Counted from the first letter of the stretch, positions 1-9,403 are shown. The stretch: 64,000 bases of DNA from a bacterium (GCA_030430495.1 JAUIKM010000033.1:1-64000), one strand, 5' to 3'. Notes: generated by a model not told the origin, from the letters alone. Numbers and translations are program-made.

Positions 1-117
1 TGCGCCTTCCTTCAGATTCCACCTCGCGATGGACACCCTTGGCGTCCGGCTCGTTCTTCCCCTTGCCGGGCGAACACGGGACTTCCACCCGCTAGACGTG
101 CGCCCTGCCGGGCGCAC
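1..117 (-). mobile_element. 5' end of a group II intron, probably class C (partial)
   Basis: Read on the minus strand from base 117, the sequence opens with GTGCGCCCGGCAGGGCGCAC, the GUGYG-type 5' end of group II introns. It continues with GTCTAGCGGGTGGAAGTCCC and, at 19-5, GAATCTGAAGGAAGG, both of which I recognise as conserved domain I sequence. The intron runs off the left edge, so its reverse transcriptase and catalytic domain V are not visible. It lies immediately after a terminator hairpin and its T-run, which is the known insertion preference of class C group II introns. The intron identity comes from remembered motifs and was not folded. Confidence 0.75.
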
Positions 118-118
118 A

Positions 119-157
119 CAAAAAAAGAGCTGCGAGCCCTGAGGGCTCGCAGCTCTT
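119..157 (-). terminator. Intrinsic terminator, also the intron insertion site
   Basis: A perfect 15-bp stem (125-139 with 143-157) with a 3-nt loop is followed on the minus strand by seven T residues (126-120) and GT. It lies downstream of the minus-strand gene ending at 293 and fits as the terminator of that gene cluster. The group II intron begins 1-2 nt after the T-run. Confidence 0.85.
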
Positions 158-292
158 GTAGTTTTTGGGCTGAAACTGAGCGTTCGAAGTCTCAATCCCA
201 GCGCTCAGGCTCTTTTACTCCGCACGCGGAACTGCGCGGCGCAGAATGCCTCATCGGGTCAGCCGACTTCCGGCTGGTCAGCGCGCATCGAC

Positions 293-1201
293 TCAGGTCA
301 CCAGGTCGGACAGCGCGCTGTCAACATCGGAGAACTCAAACTCAAAACCCGCGCGCACCAGTTTATCGGGATAGATGTGCTGGCCCGCCAGCAGAAAGTC
401 AGCGGATTCGCCCAGTGCAATTTTCAGCGCAAAAGCCGGCACCGGCAGCCACGAAGGGCGATGCAGGGCGCGGCCCAATGCCGAGCCGAATTCCGCCATG
501 CGCACGTTGCCGGGCGCAATCACATTGTACGGGCCCTCCAGGTCGCTGTCCAGCGCAAAGGTGATGGCGCGGATGACATCGTCCAGGTGAACCCAGGGAA
601 ACCACTGGCGGCCCGAAGCAAAAGGACCGCCGAGGCCCAGTTTGTAGATCGGAAGCATTTTCCTGAGCGCGCCGCCGCCCTCCTCCAGCACAATGCCGAT
701 GCGCGGTATAGACACGCGCAAACCAAGGTCGACCGCGCGTTGCGCTTCCACCTCCCAGTCGCGGCAGAGCTGCGCCAGGAAATCTTCGCCCGCGGGTGCA
801 TCCTCCCGCGTGCGCGTGTCGCCCGTGTCGCCGTAATAGCCGATGGCCGAGGCAGAGATGAGCAGGCCGGGACGCTCAGAGGCGTGTTCAATCGCGTCGA
901 CGATCAGGCGCGTGGCGGCGATGCGGCTGTTGCGCAGTTCACTTTTGACCTGCTTCGTCCAGCGCTCGTCAAAAATGCCCTTGCCCGCCAGGTGGATCAC
1001 GACGTCGCTGCCGTCGATGGCCTGCATCCAGGCGCCCGGAGCGTCGGGCGTCCACTCGACGAGTTCGATGCCGGGGCCGGCAAAGTTGCTGTTGCGCGCT
1101 ATCGAGCGCGTCAACACCAGCATTTCGTGTCCGGCCCGACGCAGTTCGGCGCAGAGACGCCGCCCGATAAATCCAGTTCCGCCGCTGATAACTACCCGCA
1201 T
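293..1201 (-). CDS. TIGR01777-type NAD(P)-dependent epimerase (YfcH-like)
   Basis: This 302-residue protein has an N-terminal Rossmann motif GGTGFIGRR (residues 7-15). It also has the SASAIGYYG segment and a [10 protein letters not shown] motif typical of TIGR01777 sugar epimerases, and a C-terminal DUF1731-like tail (LPVPAFALK...GQHIYPDKL). The physiological substrate of the family is unknown. I chose the ATG at 1201 because the Rossmann fold starts there; an in-frame extension upstream has no family resemblance and would overlap the neighbouring gene. It is the last gene of a minus-strand run with the ATPase, VWA and exported-protein genes (55 nt gap), before the terminator at 119-157. Confidence 0.88.
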   Translation of the reverse strand: MRVVISGGTGFIGRRLCAELRRAGHEMLVLTRSIARNSNFAGPGIELVEWTPDAPGAWMQAIDGSDVVIHLAGKGIFDERWTKQVKSELRNSRIAATRLIVDAIEHASERPGLLISASAIGYYGDTGDTRTREDAPAGEDFLAQLCRDWEVEAQRAVDLGLRVSIPRIGIVLEEGGGALRKMLPIYKLGLGGPFASGRQWFPWVHLDDVIRAITFALDSDLEGPYNVIAPGNVRMAEFGSALGRALHRPSWLPVPAFALKIALGESADFLLAGQHIYPDKLVRAGFEFEFSDVDSALSDLVT

Positions 1202-1224
1202 GCCTGAACCTCCACTCCCGTTGA

Positions 1225-1254
1225 CAAACAAGAAAATCTGGTCAGGAAAAAAGC
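1225..1254. repeat. Possible copy of a short dispersed intergenic sequence
   Basis: CAAACAAGAAAATCTGGTCA followed by GGAAAAAAGC closely resembles 49543-49573 and more loosely the sequences at 40307 and 55400. All four lie between or behind genes. A/T-rich intergenic DNA could produce this by chance. Confidence 0.3.
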
Positions 1255-1256
1255 GC

Positions 1257-2801
1257 TCAGTATTCGTCGTCCGGGTCTTCGTCGGAACCGTTGCCCTCCT
1301 CGTCCCCGTCGTCGCTGTAGCTGAACATGCTGCGCAGCATATCGCTGAAACGCGATCCGCCGGCGACGCCCACCAACTGCTTGCTGAGCATGGAAAATTC
1401 GGCCAGCCCGTGCAGCACAAACTCCATCAGGAAGAGCTGCGTGAGATCGTCCGCATCGCCGTGGAAGCGCTCCACCAGCGCCCGCAGGCCGGCGACGCCC
1501 TCCAGACGCGCGCGGTACTCGTCCTCGGCCAGGTCCATCGGCAGCTCGAGTGCGGTATCGCCCGCAAACCAGCCGACGACGTCCGCATAGATATTCGAGC
1601 GCGATTTGCGTTTGTTTTTCTCCGGGTCCGGAAACAGGTCGGTAAACAAACGCCGCACGGCCTTGCCGATCAGAATGTGCGCCACCTTGGCCGCGCCCTC
1701 CTGCTCGCCTTCGTAGACCAGTTCAATTTTGCCGGTGATGGAGGGAATCACGCCGATCAGGTCGCTCATGCGCACCTGTGCGTGGGCATTGCCGGCCCGC
1801 AGCGCACGACGCTCGACGGAACTGACGAGGTTTTCATAGGCGGAGATCGTCAGACGGGCGGAAACGCCGCTCTTTTCGTCGACGTACTCGCTCTCGCGCG
1901 CGGCAAAAGCGATGTGTTCAATCAGGTTTTTGGCGTGGTCGTTGACCGCCACGATCGCGCTCTGCTCGGCCGTGATGTCGGCTTCCTGCACGGTAATCGC
2001 GCGCGAATCCTCAATGCTGCGCGGGTAGTGCGTCAGAATCTGGCTATCGATCCTGTCTTTCAGCGGCGTTACGATCGAACCGCGGTTGGTGTAGTCTTCC
2101 GGATTTGCCGTGAAAACAAACTGAATATCGAGCGGAAAACGCATGTTGAAGCCGCGGATCTGGATGTCGCCTTCCTGCAGAATGTTGAACAGCGCCACCT
2201 GGATGCGCGCCTGCAGGTCGGGCAGCTCGTTGATCACAAAGATGGCGCGGTGCGAACGCGGCACCAGACCAAAGTGGATCACGCGCTCGTCCGAGTAAGG
2301 CAGGCGCAGGTTGGCCGCTTTGATCGGGTCGACGTCGCCGATCAGGTCGGCGACGGTTACGTCCGGCGTAGCCAGTTTTTCACTGAAACGCAGGGAGCGA
2401 TGCAGCCAGACAATCGGCGTGTCGTCGCCCGCTTCCGCGATGATGTTGCGCGCCTGGCGCGAGAGCGGATGCAGCGGGTCGTCATTGATTTCCGATCCCT
2501 CCACCACGGGAATGTATTCGTCCAGCAGGTTGATCATCGCGCGCGCGATACGCGTCTTGGCCTGGCCGCGCAGGCCGAGCAGGATGATGTTGTGGCGCGA
2601 AAGGATCGCCCGTTCGATGTCCGGCAGCACGGAGTCGTCGTAGCCGACGATGCCGTGGAACACCTGCTGACCGCCGCCGAGGCGCGCGATCAGATTGGCG
2701 CGCATTTCGTCTTTGACCGAATACGATTTGTACCCGGCTTGTTTGAGTGCGCCCAGCGTCGCGATGGAGTCACGGCGGGCGATAATCGAGTGATTTGTCA
2801 T
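1257..2801 (-). CDS. AAA+ ATPase of the Mg-chelatase ChlI / MoxR type
   Basis: This 514-residue protein has a Walker A-like motif GLRGQAKT (76-83), a Walker B region FVINELPDL (188-196), a sensor-1-like FTANPEDYTNRG (230-241) and a KDRID arginine-finger-like segment near 249-253. The usual Walker B Asp-Glu is Asn-Glu here (N191-E192). I recall the same variant in ChlI-like ATPases often misnamed sigma-54 regulators, so it may be normal for this subfamily. The next gene encodes a VWA protein with an intact MIDAS, giving the ChlI/ChlD or MoxR/VWA pairing that acts in metal insertion or protein-complex remodelling. The substrate is unknown. ATG 2801 is supported by family-like N-terminal sequence. 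Confidence 0.85.
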   Translation of the reverse strand: MTNHSIIARRDSIATLGALKQAGYKSYSVKDEMRANLIARLGGGQQVFHGIVGYDDSVLPDIERAILSRHNIILLGLRGQAKTRIARAMINLLDEYIPVVEGSEINDDPLHPLSRQARNIIAEAGDDTPIVWLHRSLRFSEKLATPDVTVADLIGDVDPIKAANLRLPYSDERVIHFGLVPRSHRAIFVINELPDLQARIQVALFNILQEGDIQIRGFNMRFPLDIQFVFTANPEDYTNRGSIVTPLKDRIDSQILTHYPRSIEDSRAITVQEADITAEQSAIVAVNDHAKNLIEHIAFAARESEYVDEKSGVSARLTISAYENLVSSVERRALRAGNAHAQVRMSDLIGVIPSITGKIELVYEGEQEGAAKVAHILIGKAVRRLFTDLFPDPEKNKRKSRSNIYADVVGWFAGDTALELPMDLAEDEYRARLEGVAGLRALVERFHGDADDLTQLFLMEFVLHGLAEFSMLSKQLVGVAGGSRFSDMLRSMFSYSDDGDEEGNGSDEDPDDEY

Positions 2802-2834
2802 TGAGTTGCTTTGTGAGAATTGAGGGCCGCGGAG

Positions 2835-3932
2835 CTAGCGCGTCCGGCGACGCCGATTGCGAACGTAGTCTTCAAAGATGTACTCGCCCAGACCTTGCAG
2901 GCTCGTGTAAAAAGCGCGGCCCTGGTTGGTTTTGGTAAAGTCCCGGACGAATGCCTGCAGATAGGGATCACGCGCGACCATAAAGGTCGTGATCGGGATG
3001 CGCAGGCGGCGGCATGCTCCGGCCAGGTTGAGCGTTTTGTTGACGATCTTGCGATCGAGGCCAAAACTGTTCTGGTAGTACCTGGCGCCTTCTTTGAGGC
3101 AGGTCGGCTTGCCGTCGGTTATCATAAAAATTTGTTTGTTGGCGCTCTTGCGGCGGCGCAGGATATCCATGCCCAGCTCCAGACCCGCCACCGTATTTGT
3201 GTGGTAGGGCCCGACTTGCAGGTAGGGCAGATCCTTGATTTCCACCTGCCAGGCATCGTTGCCGAAGACGACGATATCGAGTGTATCCTTGGGATACTGC
3301 GTCGTAATCAGCTCGGCCAGCGCCATCGCCGTTTTTTTGGCGGGCGTGATGCGGTCTTCGCCGTAGAGGATCATCGAGTGCGAGATGTCGATCATCAGCA
3401 CCGTCGACGTCAAAGACTTGTGCTCGCGTTCGTTGACTTCCAGATCGTCCTCGGTCAACCGGAAGTTGTTGAGCCCGTGATTGATCTGCGCATTGCGCAG
3501 CGAATCCGTCATGTCGATCTGTTCGAGCGTGTCGCCGAACTGGTAGCCGCGGCGCTCGCTCGTGGGCTCGTCGCCCAGGCCGGCATAGGGCGTGTTGTGG
3601 TTGCCGAGCGAGCTCTTGCGCAGACTGTCGAATATCTCATCCAGCGAACGGCGGCGCACGCCGCGTTCGGCCTTCGGCGTGATGACCATGCCGTCGCCGT
3701 CTTCACTGCGCCGGATATAGCCCTTCTCTTCCAGGTCGCGAATAAAATCGCCCATGCCGTATTCGTCGCTCGTCAGATTGTACTCGCGGTCGACGACGTT
3801 GAGCCAGTGCAGCGCCTCGCCGACGTCGCCGGAGGTGTGGACCAGCAATTGCATGAAAACGTCCAGCAGCGCATCGAAGGAGACTTCGCTGAGCGGCGGC
3901 GGGACGAATTTTGTGAAGCGATATGCGGGCAT
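2835..3932 (-). CDS. VWA-domain protein, partner of the adjacent AAA+ ATPase
   Basis: This 365-residue protein carries a C-terminal von Willebrand A domain with a complete MIDAS: DISHS (182-186), a Thr in HTNT near 245-248 and D273 in ITDGKPT. The N-terminal 170 residues form a helical region typical of ChlD-like VWA proteins paired with MoxR/ChlI ATPases. There is no signal peptide or membrane segment, so it should be cytoplasmic. It lies 33 nt upstream of the ATPase gene on the same strand and 14 nt downstream of the exported-protein gene. The client of the ATPase/VWA pair is not evident; the exported protein in the same run is one candidate. Confidence 0.87.
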   Translation of the reverse strand: MPAYRFTKFVPPPLSEVSFDALLDVFMQLLVHTSGDVGEALHWLNVVDREYNLTSDEYGMGDFIRDLEEKGYIRRSEDGDGMVITPKAERGVRRRSLDEIFDSLRKSSLGNHNTPYAGLGDEPTSERRGYQFGDTLEQIDMTDSLRNAQINHGLNNFRLTEDDLEVNEREHKSLTSTVLMIDISHSMILYGEDRITPAKKTAMALAELITTQYPKDTLDIVVFGNDAWQVEIKDLPYLQVGPYHTNTVAGLELGMDILRRRKSANKQIFMITDGKPTCLKEGARYYQNSFGLDRKIVNKTLNLAGACRRLRIPITTFMVARDPYLQAFVRDFTKTNQGRAFYTSLQGLGEYIFEDYVRNRRRRTR

Positions 3933-3946
3933 GCGAGGTTCCGGAC

Positions 3947-5260
3947 TCAGGTTTTCTGCTTTTTCTTCTTGGCCGCGGGGAACAGGATGTTGTTGAGAAT
4001 CAGGCGATAACCGGGCGAATTTTTGTGCAGCGAGAGGTCGGTCGGCGGATCGCCGACCGCGTGGCGATAATCCTCGGGATCATGGCCCGCATACCATGTA
4101 AAGGTGCCGCGGCCGAACTTGCCGTGGATGTACTTGACCTGGTCCGTGCCGGCGCGCTCGCCCAGGATAGTCACCGACTTTTTGATGTACTCGCGGCGGA
4201 AAGCCGTCGTCTGCCCAAGGAAACCGCGCACCACGTTGACGTGGCATTGCGTCAGCATCGTCGGCACCGGGTCGTACTTGGCCGAGAACTCAAACAGCGT
4301 AAAGTAGTCGGTGTCCTGCGTCGCCAGCAGGTTGTTGGGATTGACGTCGATGTTCGAGTATTCGTACTGAAACGGATCCATGATCAGCTTGAAGTTCTCA
4401 AACGCAAAGGTCCGCGCAAAGTCCAGGCGTCCATTCGCGCCCGCGTCGGCAGGATCGCCGTCGTACATTTCCGCCGCGATGTCTATGCCCGCGGCCGACT
4501 GCGCGATGTCGTAGGTGTCCGTCGCGCTGCACATGGCAAACATAAAACCGCCGCTTCCAATGTAAGCGCGGATCTTTTCCACCACGGCTTTTTTCAGTTC
4601 GGAGACTTTGCGGAAACCCAGTTTGGCGGCCGTCGCTTCCAGTAGTGAAACCTGCTGAATGTACCAGGGCGCGTTGGCAAAGGACGCGTAGAACTTGCCG
4701 TACTGCCCGGTAAAATCCTCGTGGTGCAGGTGCAGCCAGTCGTATTTGGACAGCGTGTCGTTGATGACTGCCTCGTCCCAGATTTTGTCGTAGGGAATTT
4801 CGGCGTATTCCATCGCCATCGTTACTGCATCGTCCCAGGGCTGCGAGCCCGGCGGCGTGTACACGGCTATTTTGGGTTCTTTTTCGAGACGCACGACGTC
4901 GGTGTTGCTGTCCTCGCTCTGCACGTCGGCGTAGATCTGCGCCGCACCGGCGCCGGAAATTGTCTCAAAACTGACGCCGCGCAGACGGCACTCGCCGATG
5001 ATGGCGTCGGAATTGGCCATCATAAAACTGCCGCCGCGGTAGTTGAGCAGCCAGTCGACGTCCAGGTTCATCGTGAGCGCTTTGAAGGCGATGCCGTAGG
5101 CCTTCAGGTGGTCGCTCTGGGCGCGGTCCATCGGGATGAGAATTTTTTGCGCGGAGGCGAACGCCGGGCCAAACAAGAGGATTGCCAGGAAAAACAAAGC
5201 GCCAAGCGTCTTTTTGGCCGTGCAAACCGTGTGTGTGCCGATTATTCTGTCCTGTTTCAC
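3947..5260 (-). CDS. Conserved exported protein (often labelled asparagine synthetase B)
   Basis: About 437 residues with a signal peptide (LGALFFLAILLFGPAFASAQ, near residues 19-38) and then KILIPMDRAQSDHLKAYG. I recognise this as a Bacteroidota secreted family that databases often call asparagine synthetase B. I see none of the AsnB features (no N-terminal Cys nucleophile, no SGGxDS ATP site), so I do not accept that function. The GTG at 5260 has GGAG 8 nt upstream and places the signal peptide correctly; ATG 5293 is the alternative. It is the first gene of the run with the VWA and AAA+ genes and is transcribed divergently from the OmpA-family gene. Confidence 0.75.
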   Translation of the reverse strand: MKQDRIIGTHTVCTAKKTLGALFFLAILLFGPAFASAQKILIPMDRAQSDHLKAYGIAFKALTMNLDVDWLLNYRGGSFMMANSDAIIGECRLRGVSFETISGAGAAQIYADVQSEDSNTDVVRLEKEPKIAVYTPPGSQPWDDAVTMAMEYAEIPYDKIWDEAVINDTLSKYDWLHLHHEDFTGQYGKFYASFANAPWYIQQVSLLEATAAKLGFRKVSELKKAVVEKIRAYIGSGGFMFAMCSATDTYDIAQSAAGIDIAAEMYDGDPADAGANGRLDFARTFAFENFKLIMDPFQYEYSNIDVNPNNLLATQDTDYFTLFEFSAKYDPVPTMLTQCHVNVVRGFLGQTTAFRREYIKKSVTILGERAGTDQVKYIHGKFGRGTFTWYAGHDPEDYRHAVGDPPTDLSLHKNSPGYRLILNNILFPAAKKKKQKT

Positions 5261-5638
5261 TGCTGAATCTCCATTGTCTCTTTCCCGCTGCATATCCGGG
5301 CGGTGCGCCGCGGTGCGTGCTTTCGTGGGGACGAAAGACCGCGGACACGCTTGTATCGATCCGGGATGAAAGAATCGCACTGTAACTGCGACCGGCTTAC
5401 AGGTGTTCGAGCGCCGTCCAAAGCGCGGCGGTCGTTTGATACCGCGCAAAATTCGCTGAAACCAGCGGGGGCGAATGTTCGTCTGTTGCGCCGGAGCGGG
5501 CCAAAAACGGCCTCGCAGTCGTGCGTTAACGCGCGAACAAAAACAAAGTTTCCGCCGCAGGTAGCGGCAAGGGGATTTTCACCGGTCGTAAACCGGACTC
5601 CGATTCAGGCGGGGCGATTCAGTCAGGATGCAGTTTCC
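5261..5638. other. Divergent intergenic region
   Basis: This 378-base stretch separates the minus-strand exported-protein gene from the plus-strand OmpA-family gene and must hold both promoters. Open frames continue through it upstream of each chosen start but show no family-like sequence. I see no clear promoter match. Confidence 0.5.
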
Positions 5639-7738
5639 ATGGTGCGTTTTTTGAAGTCTTTTTTGTCGGCAGCCCGGGTCTGCCTCTTCATGACCTTTTT
5701 GTTTGCCATCGAGACTGCGGCGGCGCAGTCCCCGAACCAGCCGCAGGGCGAGCCCGAGGTACAGTGGGCGGCCCGCGTCGTAAAGGCGAGTTCGCAGTTG
5801 TACCGCCGCGGTCCGCATTCGGCTTTCCAGCTGCTGGGCAAACCGAATTCGCTGTCCTTCCTGCCCTACACGGGCATCGCCAATCCCTGCGCGTGGATGG
5901 CGGACAACCGCACGGACGGGCTGGAGCCGGATCTGGACACAAATGCGAGCGCCGTGCTGCGCGTCGGATTTGAGCAGGCCGTCAGTGCGCGCCAGGTTTT
6001 TGTGCTGGAGAACCTCAACCCCGGCGCGATTTCCAGCGTGCGGATCATCGGCGTCAACGGCGAACAGCAGACGGTCTACAGCGCCGAAGCCGGACAGATT
6101 CCCTTCCGATATCGCTTCCTCAACGTATTTTTTGATCCGCCGAAGTTCAAAGTCAAACAGGTCGAACTGGAAGTCAAAACCGGCAAGGTGCCGGGCTGGA
6201 ACTCGATCGACGCCATCGCGCTCGGCACGACGGCGGACTCGATCAAACCGGAAATCAACCTGCCGGACGTCGCCGAATTCGGCGATGACAAGCCGGAAAA
6301 TCTCGGCTCGCTGGTCAACTCGGAATATCCCGAGCTGCTGCCGGTGATCTCCGCCGACGGACGCACGCTTTACTTCTGCCGCCGCGGCCACCCGGACAAC
6401 ATGGGCGATGAAAAACGCGACGACATCTGGCGTTCGCGGCGCAGCAGCGGTTTCTGGTCGGAAGCGGAGCGCATGGACGCACCGCTCAACAACGACTACT
6501 CCAACTTCCTCTGCTCGATGATGCCGGACGGCAACACGATTTACGTCGGCAACGTGTACCGGCCGGACAGCGAACCGATGCCGGGCGTGTCGGTCTCCTA
6601 CCGCACGGCGGACGGCTGGTCGTACCCGCAGCGACTTGAAATCGACAACTTCCACAATCGCGGCCGCAACGTGCTTTATCAGGTCGGCAACGACGGCAAG
6701 ACGCTGCTGATGGCGCTGGAGCGCAACGAATCGTACGGCGGCATGGACATTTATGTGAGCCGTAAAAAGGACGACGAGACGTGGACGGAGCCGGTCAACC
6801 TGGGCGGCACGGTCAACACGGCGGCGGACGAAACGACGGTTTTCCTGGCGAGCGACAACCGCACGATCTATTTCTCCAGCTCGGGGCACAACGGCTACGG
6901 GCTGAACGACGTGTTCATGAGCCGTCGCCTGGACGACAGCTGGACCAACTGGACGGAGCCGGTCAATCTGGGGCCGAACATCAACACCGTCGGCTGGGAC
7001 GGCAATTTTTCGATCCCGGCGTCGGGACAGTACGCCTACTTTGTCTCCTCGCTGAACACCTACGGCAAGGAAGACATTTTCCGCGTCAAGCTGCCGCAGA
7101 GCATCCGGCCGCGTCCGGTGGTACTGGTGAGCGGCACGGTGCGGGACACGCGCAACGGACAGGCCATCAACGCGCGCATTATCTACGAAGATCTGACCAC
7201 GGGTGAGATTGTGGGCGAGGCCTACGGCGATCCATCGACGGGCGAATACCAGATCGCCCTGCCGGAGGGCGCGGTCTACGCCTTCCGCGCGCAGGCGCCC
7301 AACTACTTTGCGGTCAACCAGAACCTGGACCTGGCGGAGCTGGCGGACTACGACGAGCTGACGCGCGACCTGGAGCTGACGCCGATCGAGCGCGGCCAGA
7401 CGGTGCGTTTGAACAACATCTTCTTCGACACGGGCACGGCGGCGCTGAAGGCGTCTTCCTTCCCCGAGCTGATGCGCGTCGTCGAGCTGCTGCAGAACAA
7501 TCCAAACATGACGATCACGGTGCGCGGCCACACGGACAACGTCGGCGAATCGGGCGACAACATGGAACTTTCGCGCTCACGCGCCGGCGCTGTTGTTGAG
7601 TACCTGGTGAGTCAGGGCATCGCCGCAAACAGAATGAAGCAGGAAGGTTATGGCGAGGACAAACCGGTCAGCGCGAACGACACGGCGGAGGGGAGAGAGT
7701 TAAACCGGAGAGTGGAGTTTCATATAGATTCGGAGTGA
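5639..7738 (+). CDS. OmpA-family outer-membrane protein with PD40 beta-propeller
   Basis: A 699-residue envelope protein. It has a signal peptide ending near ETAAAQ, an N-terminal beta-rich region and about five PD40/WD40-like blades from residue 230 to 480 (for example SADGRTLYF, SDNRTIYFSS). A carboxypeptidase-regulatory-like domain follows at about 496-565 (VSGTVRDTRNGQAINARI). The C-terminal OmpA domain is at about 590-695 (IFFDTGTAAL ... RGHTDNVGESGDN ... ELNRRVEFHI), which binds peptidoglycan in this family. ATG 5639 starts the signal peptide and has AGGA upstream; the frame is open further upstream without meaningful sequence. This architecture is common in Bacteroidota, sometimes near T9SS genes. 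Confidence 0.9.
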   Translation: MVRFLKSFLSAARVCLFMTFLFAIETAAAQSPNQPQGEPEVQWAARVVKASSQLYRRGPHSAFQLLGKPNSLSFLPYTGIANPCAWMADNRTDGLEPDLDTNASAVLRVGFEQAVSARQVFVLENLNPGAISSVRIIGVNGEQQTVYSAEAGQIPFRYRFLNVFFDPPKFKVKQVELEVKTGKVPGWNSIDAIALGTTADSIKPEINLPDVAEFGDDKPENLGSLVNSEYPELLPVISADGRTLYFCRRGHPDNMGDEKRDDIWRSRRSSGFWSEAERMDAPLNNDYSNFLCSMMPDGNTIYVGNVYRPDSEPMPGVSVSYRTADGWSYPQRLEIDNFHNRGRNVLYQVGNDGKTLLMALERNESYGGMDIYVSRKKDDETWTEPVNLGGTVNTAADETTVFLASDNRTIYFSSSGHNGYGLNDVFMSRRLDDSWTNWTEPVNLGPNINTVGWDGNFSIPASGQYAYFVSSLNTYGKEDIFRVKLPQSIRPRPVVLVSGTVRDTRNGQAINARIIYEDLTTGEIVGEAYGDPSTGEYQIALPEGAVYAFRAQAPNYFAVNQNLDLAELADYDELTRDLELTPIERGQTVRLNNIFFDTGTAALKASSFPELMRVVELLQNNPNMTITVRGHTDNVGESGDNMELSRSRAGAVVEYLVSQGIAANRMKQEGYGEDKPVSANDTAEGRELNRRVEFHIDSE

Positions 7739-8448
7739 GGCTGGGGGAGCGAGAATATACAAGGTGAAGCGGCGGTGCATGGCCTGGCGCTTCGTCTGAA
7801 CGTTCCTTGCCGCTGGAACGGGCAGTTTAAGTAAGAGTGTGAGTGGGCGGTTTAGGTGGTTGAACGGAAAGGCTGAAAATTTTGGGCGCACTCCTGCGTG
7901 AATCTGGGGCCACCGAGCCCCGCGCCACCCCGCCATCCGCCTCCTGGTTATCCACCGGCCCAAACGCAACTCTCCTACCCCGCATTTCTGCGGGTCGATA
8001 GCAAATATCACACTCTGGGCTCTGATGGACAGGCCGCCACGCTGCATGCTGCGCGGCGACACCCCAAGTCTAGGCAACTGTGCGCAAATTTCAAGCGGCA
8101 AAAGTGTAAATGTAGCACCAGGTATAGGTGAACGGTCTGAAATTCACGGTAAACGGGTGCCAGACAAACTATCCATGATGACAGATCTCCGGTAGAAATT
8201 CTGAAAAGCCACTCGACAACAAGCGCCTGCGACAATCACAACCGGCGAAATGATCCAGGCAGGCAAATCGCACCCAAACCGTCGTCGCGTCAACAAGACC
8301 AAAAAAGGCAGCGCCGAAATTAACCTGCGAATCGACGAACTGGAAGAGCGCGTCCGCCGGATCTATCGCGAAATGCGGCTCAAACGCCAGGTGCCGACGC
8401 CGCAGCTTTCATTCTGTAGGAGAATTTGCAGACGCCGGGCACCTTTGC
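7739..8448. other. Intergenic region with a possible gene remnant
   Basis: 710 bases between the OmpA gene and the adenine methyltransferase. Short open frames in 7898-8235 have no recognisable sequence. At 8250-8420 one plus-strand frame reads like host coding sequence (SAEINLRIDELEERVRRIYR, coiled-coil-like, GC-rich third positions), then runs into the methyltransferase gene in antisense. It may be the truncated 5' part of a gene cut by arrival of the restriction-modification island, but I cannot name it. Confidence 0.35.
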
Positions 8449-9327
8449 TCAGACTGGGTACGTCAGAAGCAATCTATCGGCCACCTGCTCCGACTCCAAG
8501 GTTTGACCCTCCATCTGCAATCGCCGCAGCATCGAACGCCCCACACGAACAGAAATTTCGGTCTCGAATAACTTTGCCGGAATCGGCAAATCACAAATGT
8601 AATTGCCCGATTTTTTGCTGCCGTCGATACTCAAAGCCACGCGTACTCCACGTTCTTTGGCCTGTTCGATTTCGGCAAACAACTCTTCAAGACTGAACGT
8701 TTGTGCACCGTACAAAATACTCTGGCTGTGACTGTATGGCGGATCACAATAAACAGGGTCACCCGCAGTGGCACGCGCAAAGATTTCCTTGTAATCGGCA
8801 TGCAGAAAGGTGACGCCGCGCATGCGATTATGCCATTCTTCGACCCTGGCTGCAAAACTCGACACCGAAATCGGCATATGCGGTCCACAGGGCGTACTCA
8901 TGTAACCATCCGATTTGCGAAAGCGCACGATACCGCCATAGCATGCCCTGGTTAAAAACAAGAAATCGGCAGCGTTGTGCCTGGCGTTGAAGGAAGCCTT
9001 AACACTTTCATAAACATCCTTTTTGTTCTCACTTGTCAGAATGCGGCGTCTTTCCGCATACCACTCGATCAGGCAATCGGGATCGGATTGCAATTTTTGC
9101 CAGATTTCGATCAATGGTCGAAACACATCGCCGCCGACGCCCTTCTGTGGCGCCACGGTTGCCATAAGCGCTGCGCTACCTAAAAACGGCTCATAGAAAG
9201 TTTTGAATGACACCGGGAAAAAACGGGCAATTTCGGCCGCAAAACGTTGTTTGTTGCCAACCCATTTCAGCAATTGATTTTTAGGAGGAGTATGGATGGC
9301 GAACTTTCGGTCGAGGGTCAGTTGCAT
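8449..9327 (-). CDS. D12-class adenine-N6 DNA methyltransferase (Dam-like)
   Basis: This 292-residue enzyme has LLKWVGNKQRFA (19-30) and YEPFLGSAAL (45-54), the family's S-adenosylmethionine-binding segments, and the catalytic DPPY at 195-198. The order and length fit the Dam/MboIA/DpnII group that methylates adenine. ATG 9327 is chosen over TTG 9345. It is transcribed divergently from an XRE regulator and an endonuclease-like gene, the layout of a type II restriction-modification system in which this enzyme protects host DNA. The recognition site cannot be read from sequence. Lower GC and different codon use from the flanks suggest horizontal transfer. Confidence 0.9.
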   Translation of the reverse strand: MQLTLDRKFAIHTPPKNQLLKWVGNKQRFAAEIARFFPVSFKTFYEPFLGSAALMATVAPQKGVGGDVFRPLIEIWQKLQSDPDCLIEWYAERRRILTSENKKDVYESVKASFNARHNAADFLFLTRACYGGIVRFRKSDGYMSTPCGPHMPISVSSFAARVEEWHNRMRGVTFLHADYKEIFARATAGDPVYCDPPYSHSQSILYGAQTFSLEELFAEIEQAKERGVRVALSIDGSKKSGNYICDLPIPAKLFETEISVRVGRSMLRRLQMEGQTLESEQVADRLLLTYPV

Positions 9328-9360
9328 GGTATTCAGTCGGTTCAACGTTAGTGTGCCTTT

Positions 9361-9403
9361 ATCCCGATATGGGATTTCCTAGTATAGAATTTACTTTTGA
9401 ACT
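9361..9403 (+). promoter_or_regulatory. Candidate operator and promoter of the RM control gene
   Basis: Between the divergent methyltransferase and regulator genes lies ATCCC-gatat-GGGAT (9361-9375), an interrupted palindrome. TATAGAAT (9383-9390) resembles a -10 element. The GTG that best starts the regulator is at 9404, so the transcript could be leaderless or nearly so, as is common for RM controller genes. This is inference from position and symmetry only. Confidence 0.4.

Noticed and set aside
843-2804. 653-codon plus-strand open frame over the ATPase gene
   Set aside because: Antisense shadow of the minus-strand epimerase-like and ATPase genes, which both have clear catalytic motifs.
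3947-5260. Asparagine synthetase B function
   Set aside because: The family is often given this name, but no glutaminase Cys or ATP-pyrophosphatase motif is present and the protein has a signal peptide.
5579-7531. 650-codon minus-strand frame over the OmpA gene
   Set aside because: Arg/Val/His-rich antisense translation without motifs; the plus-strand OmpA and PD40 motifs are unambiguous.
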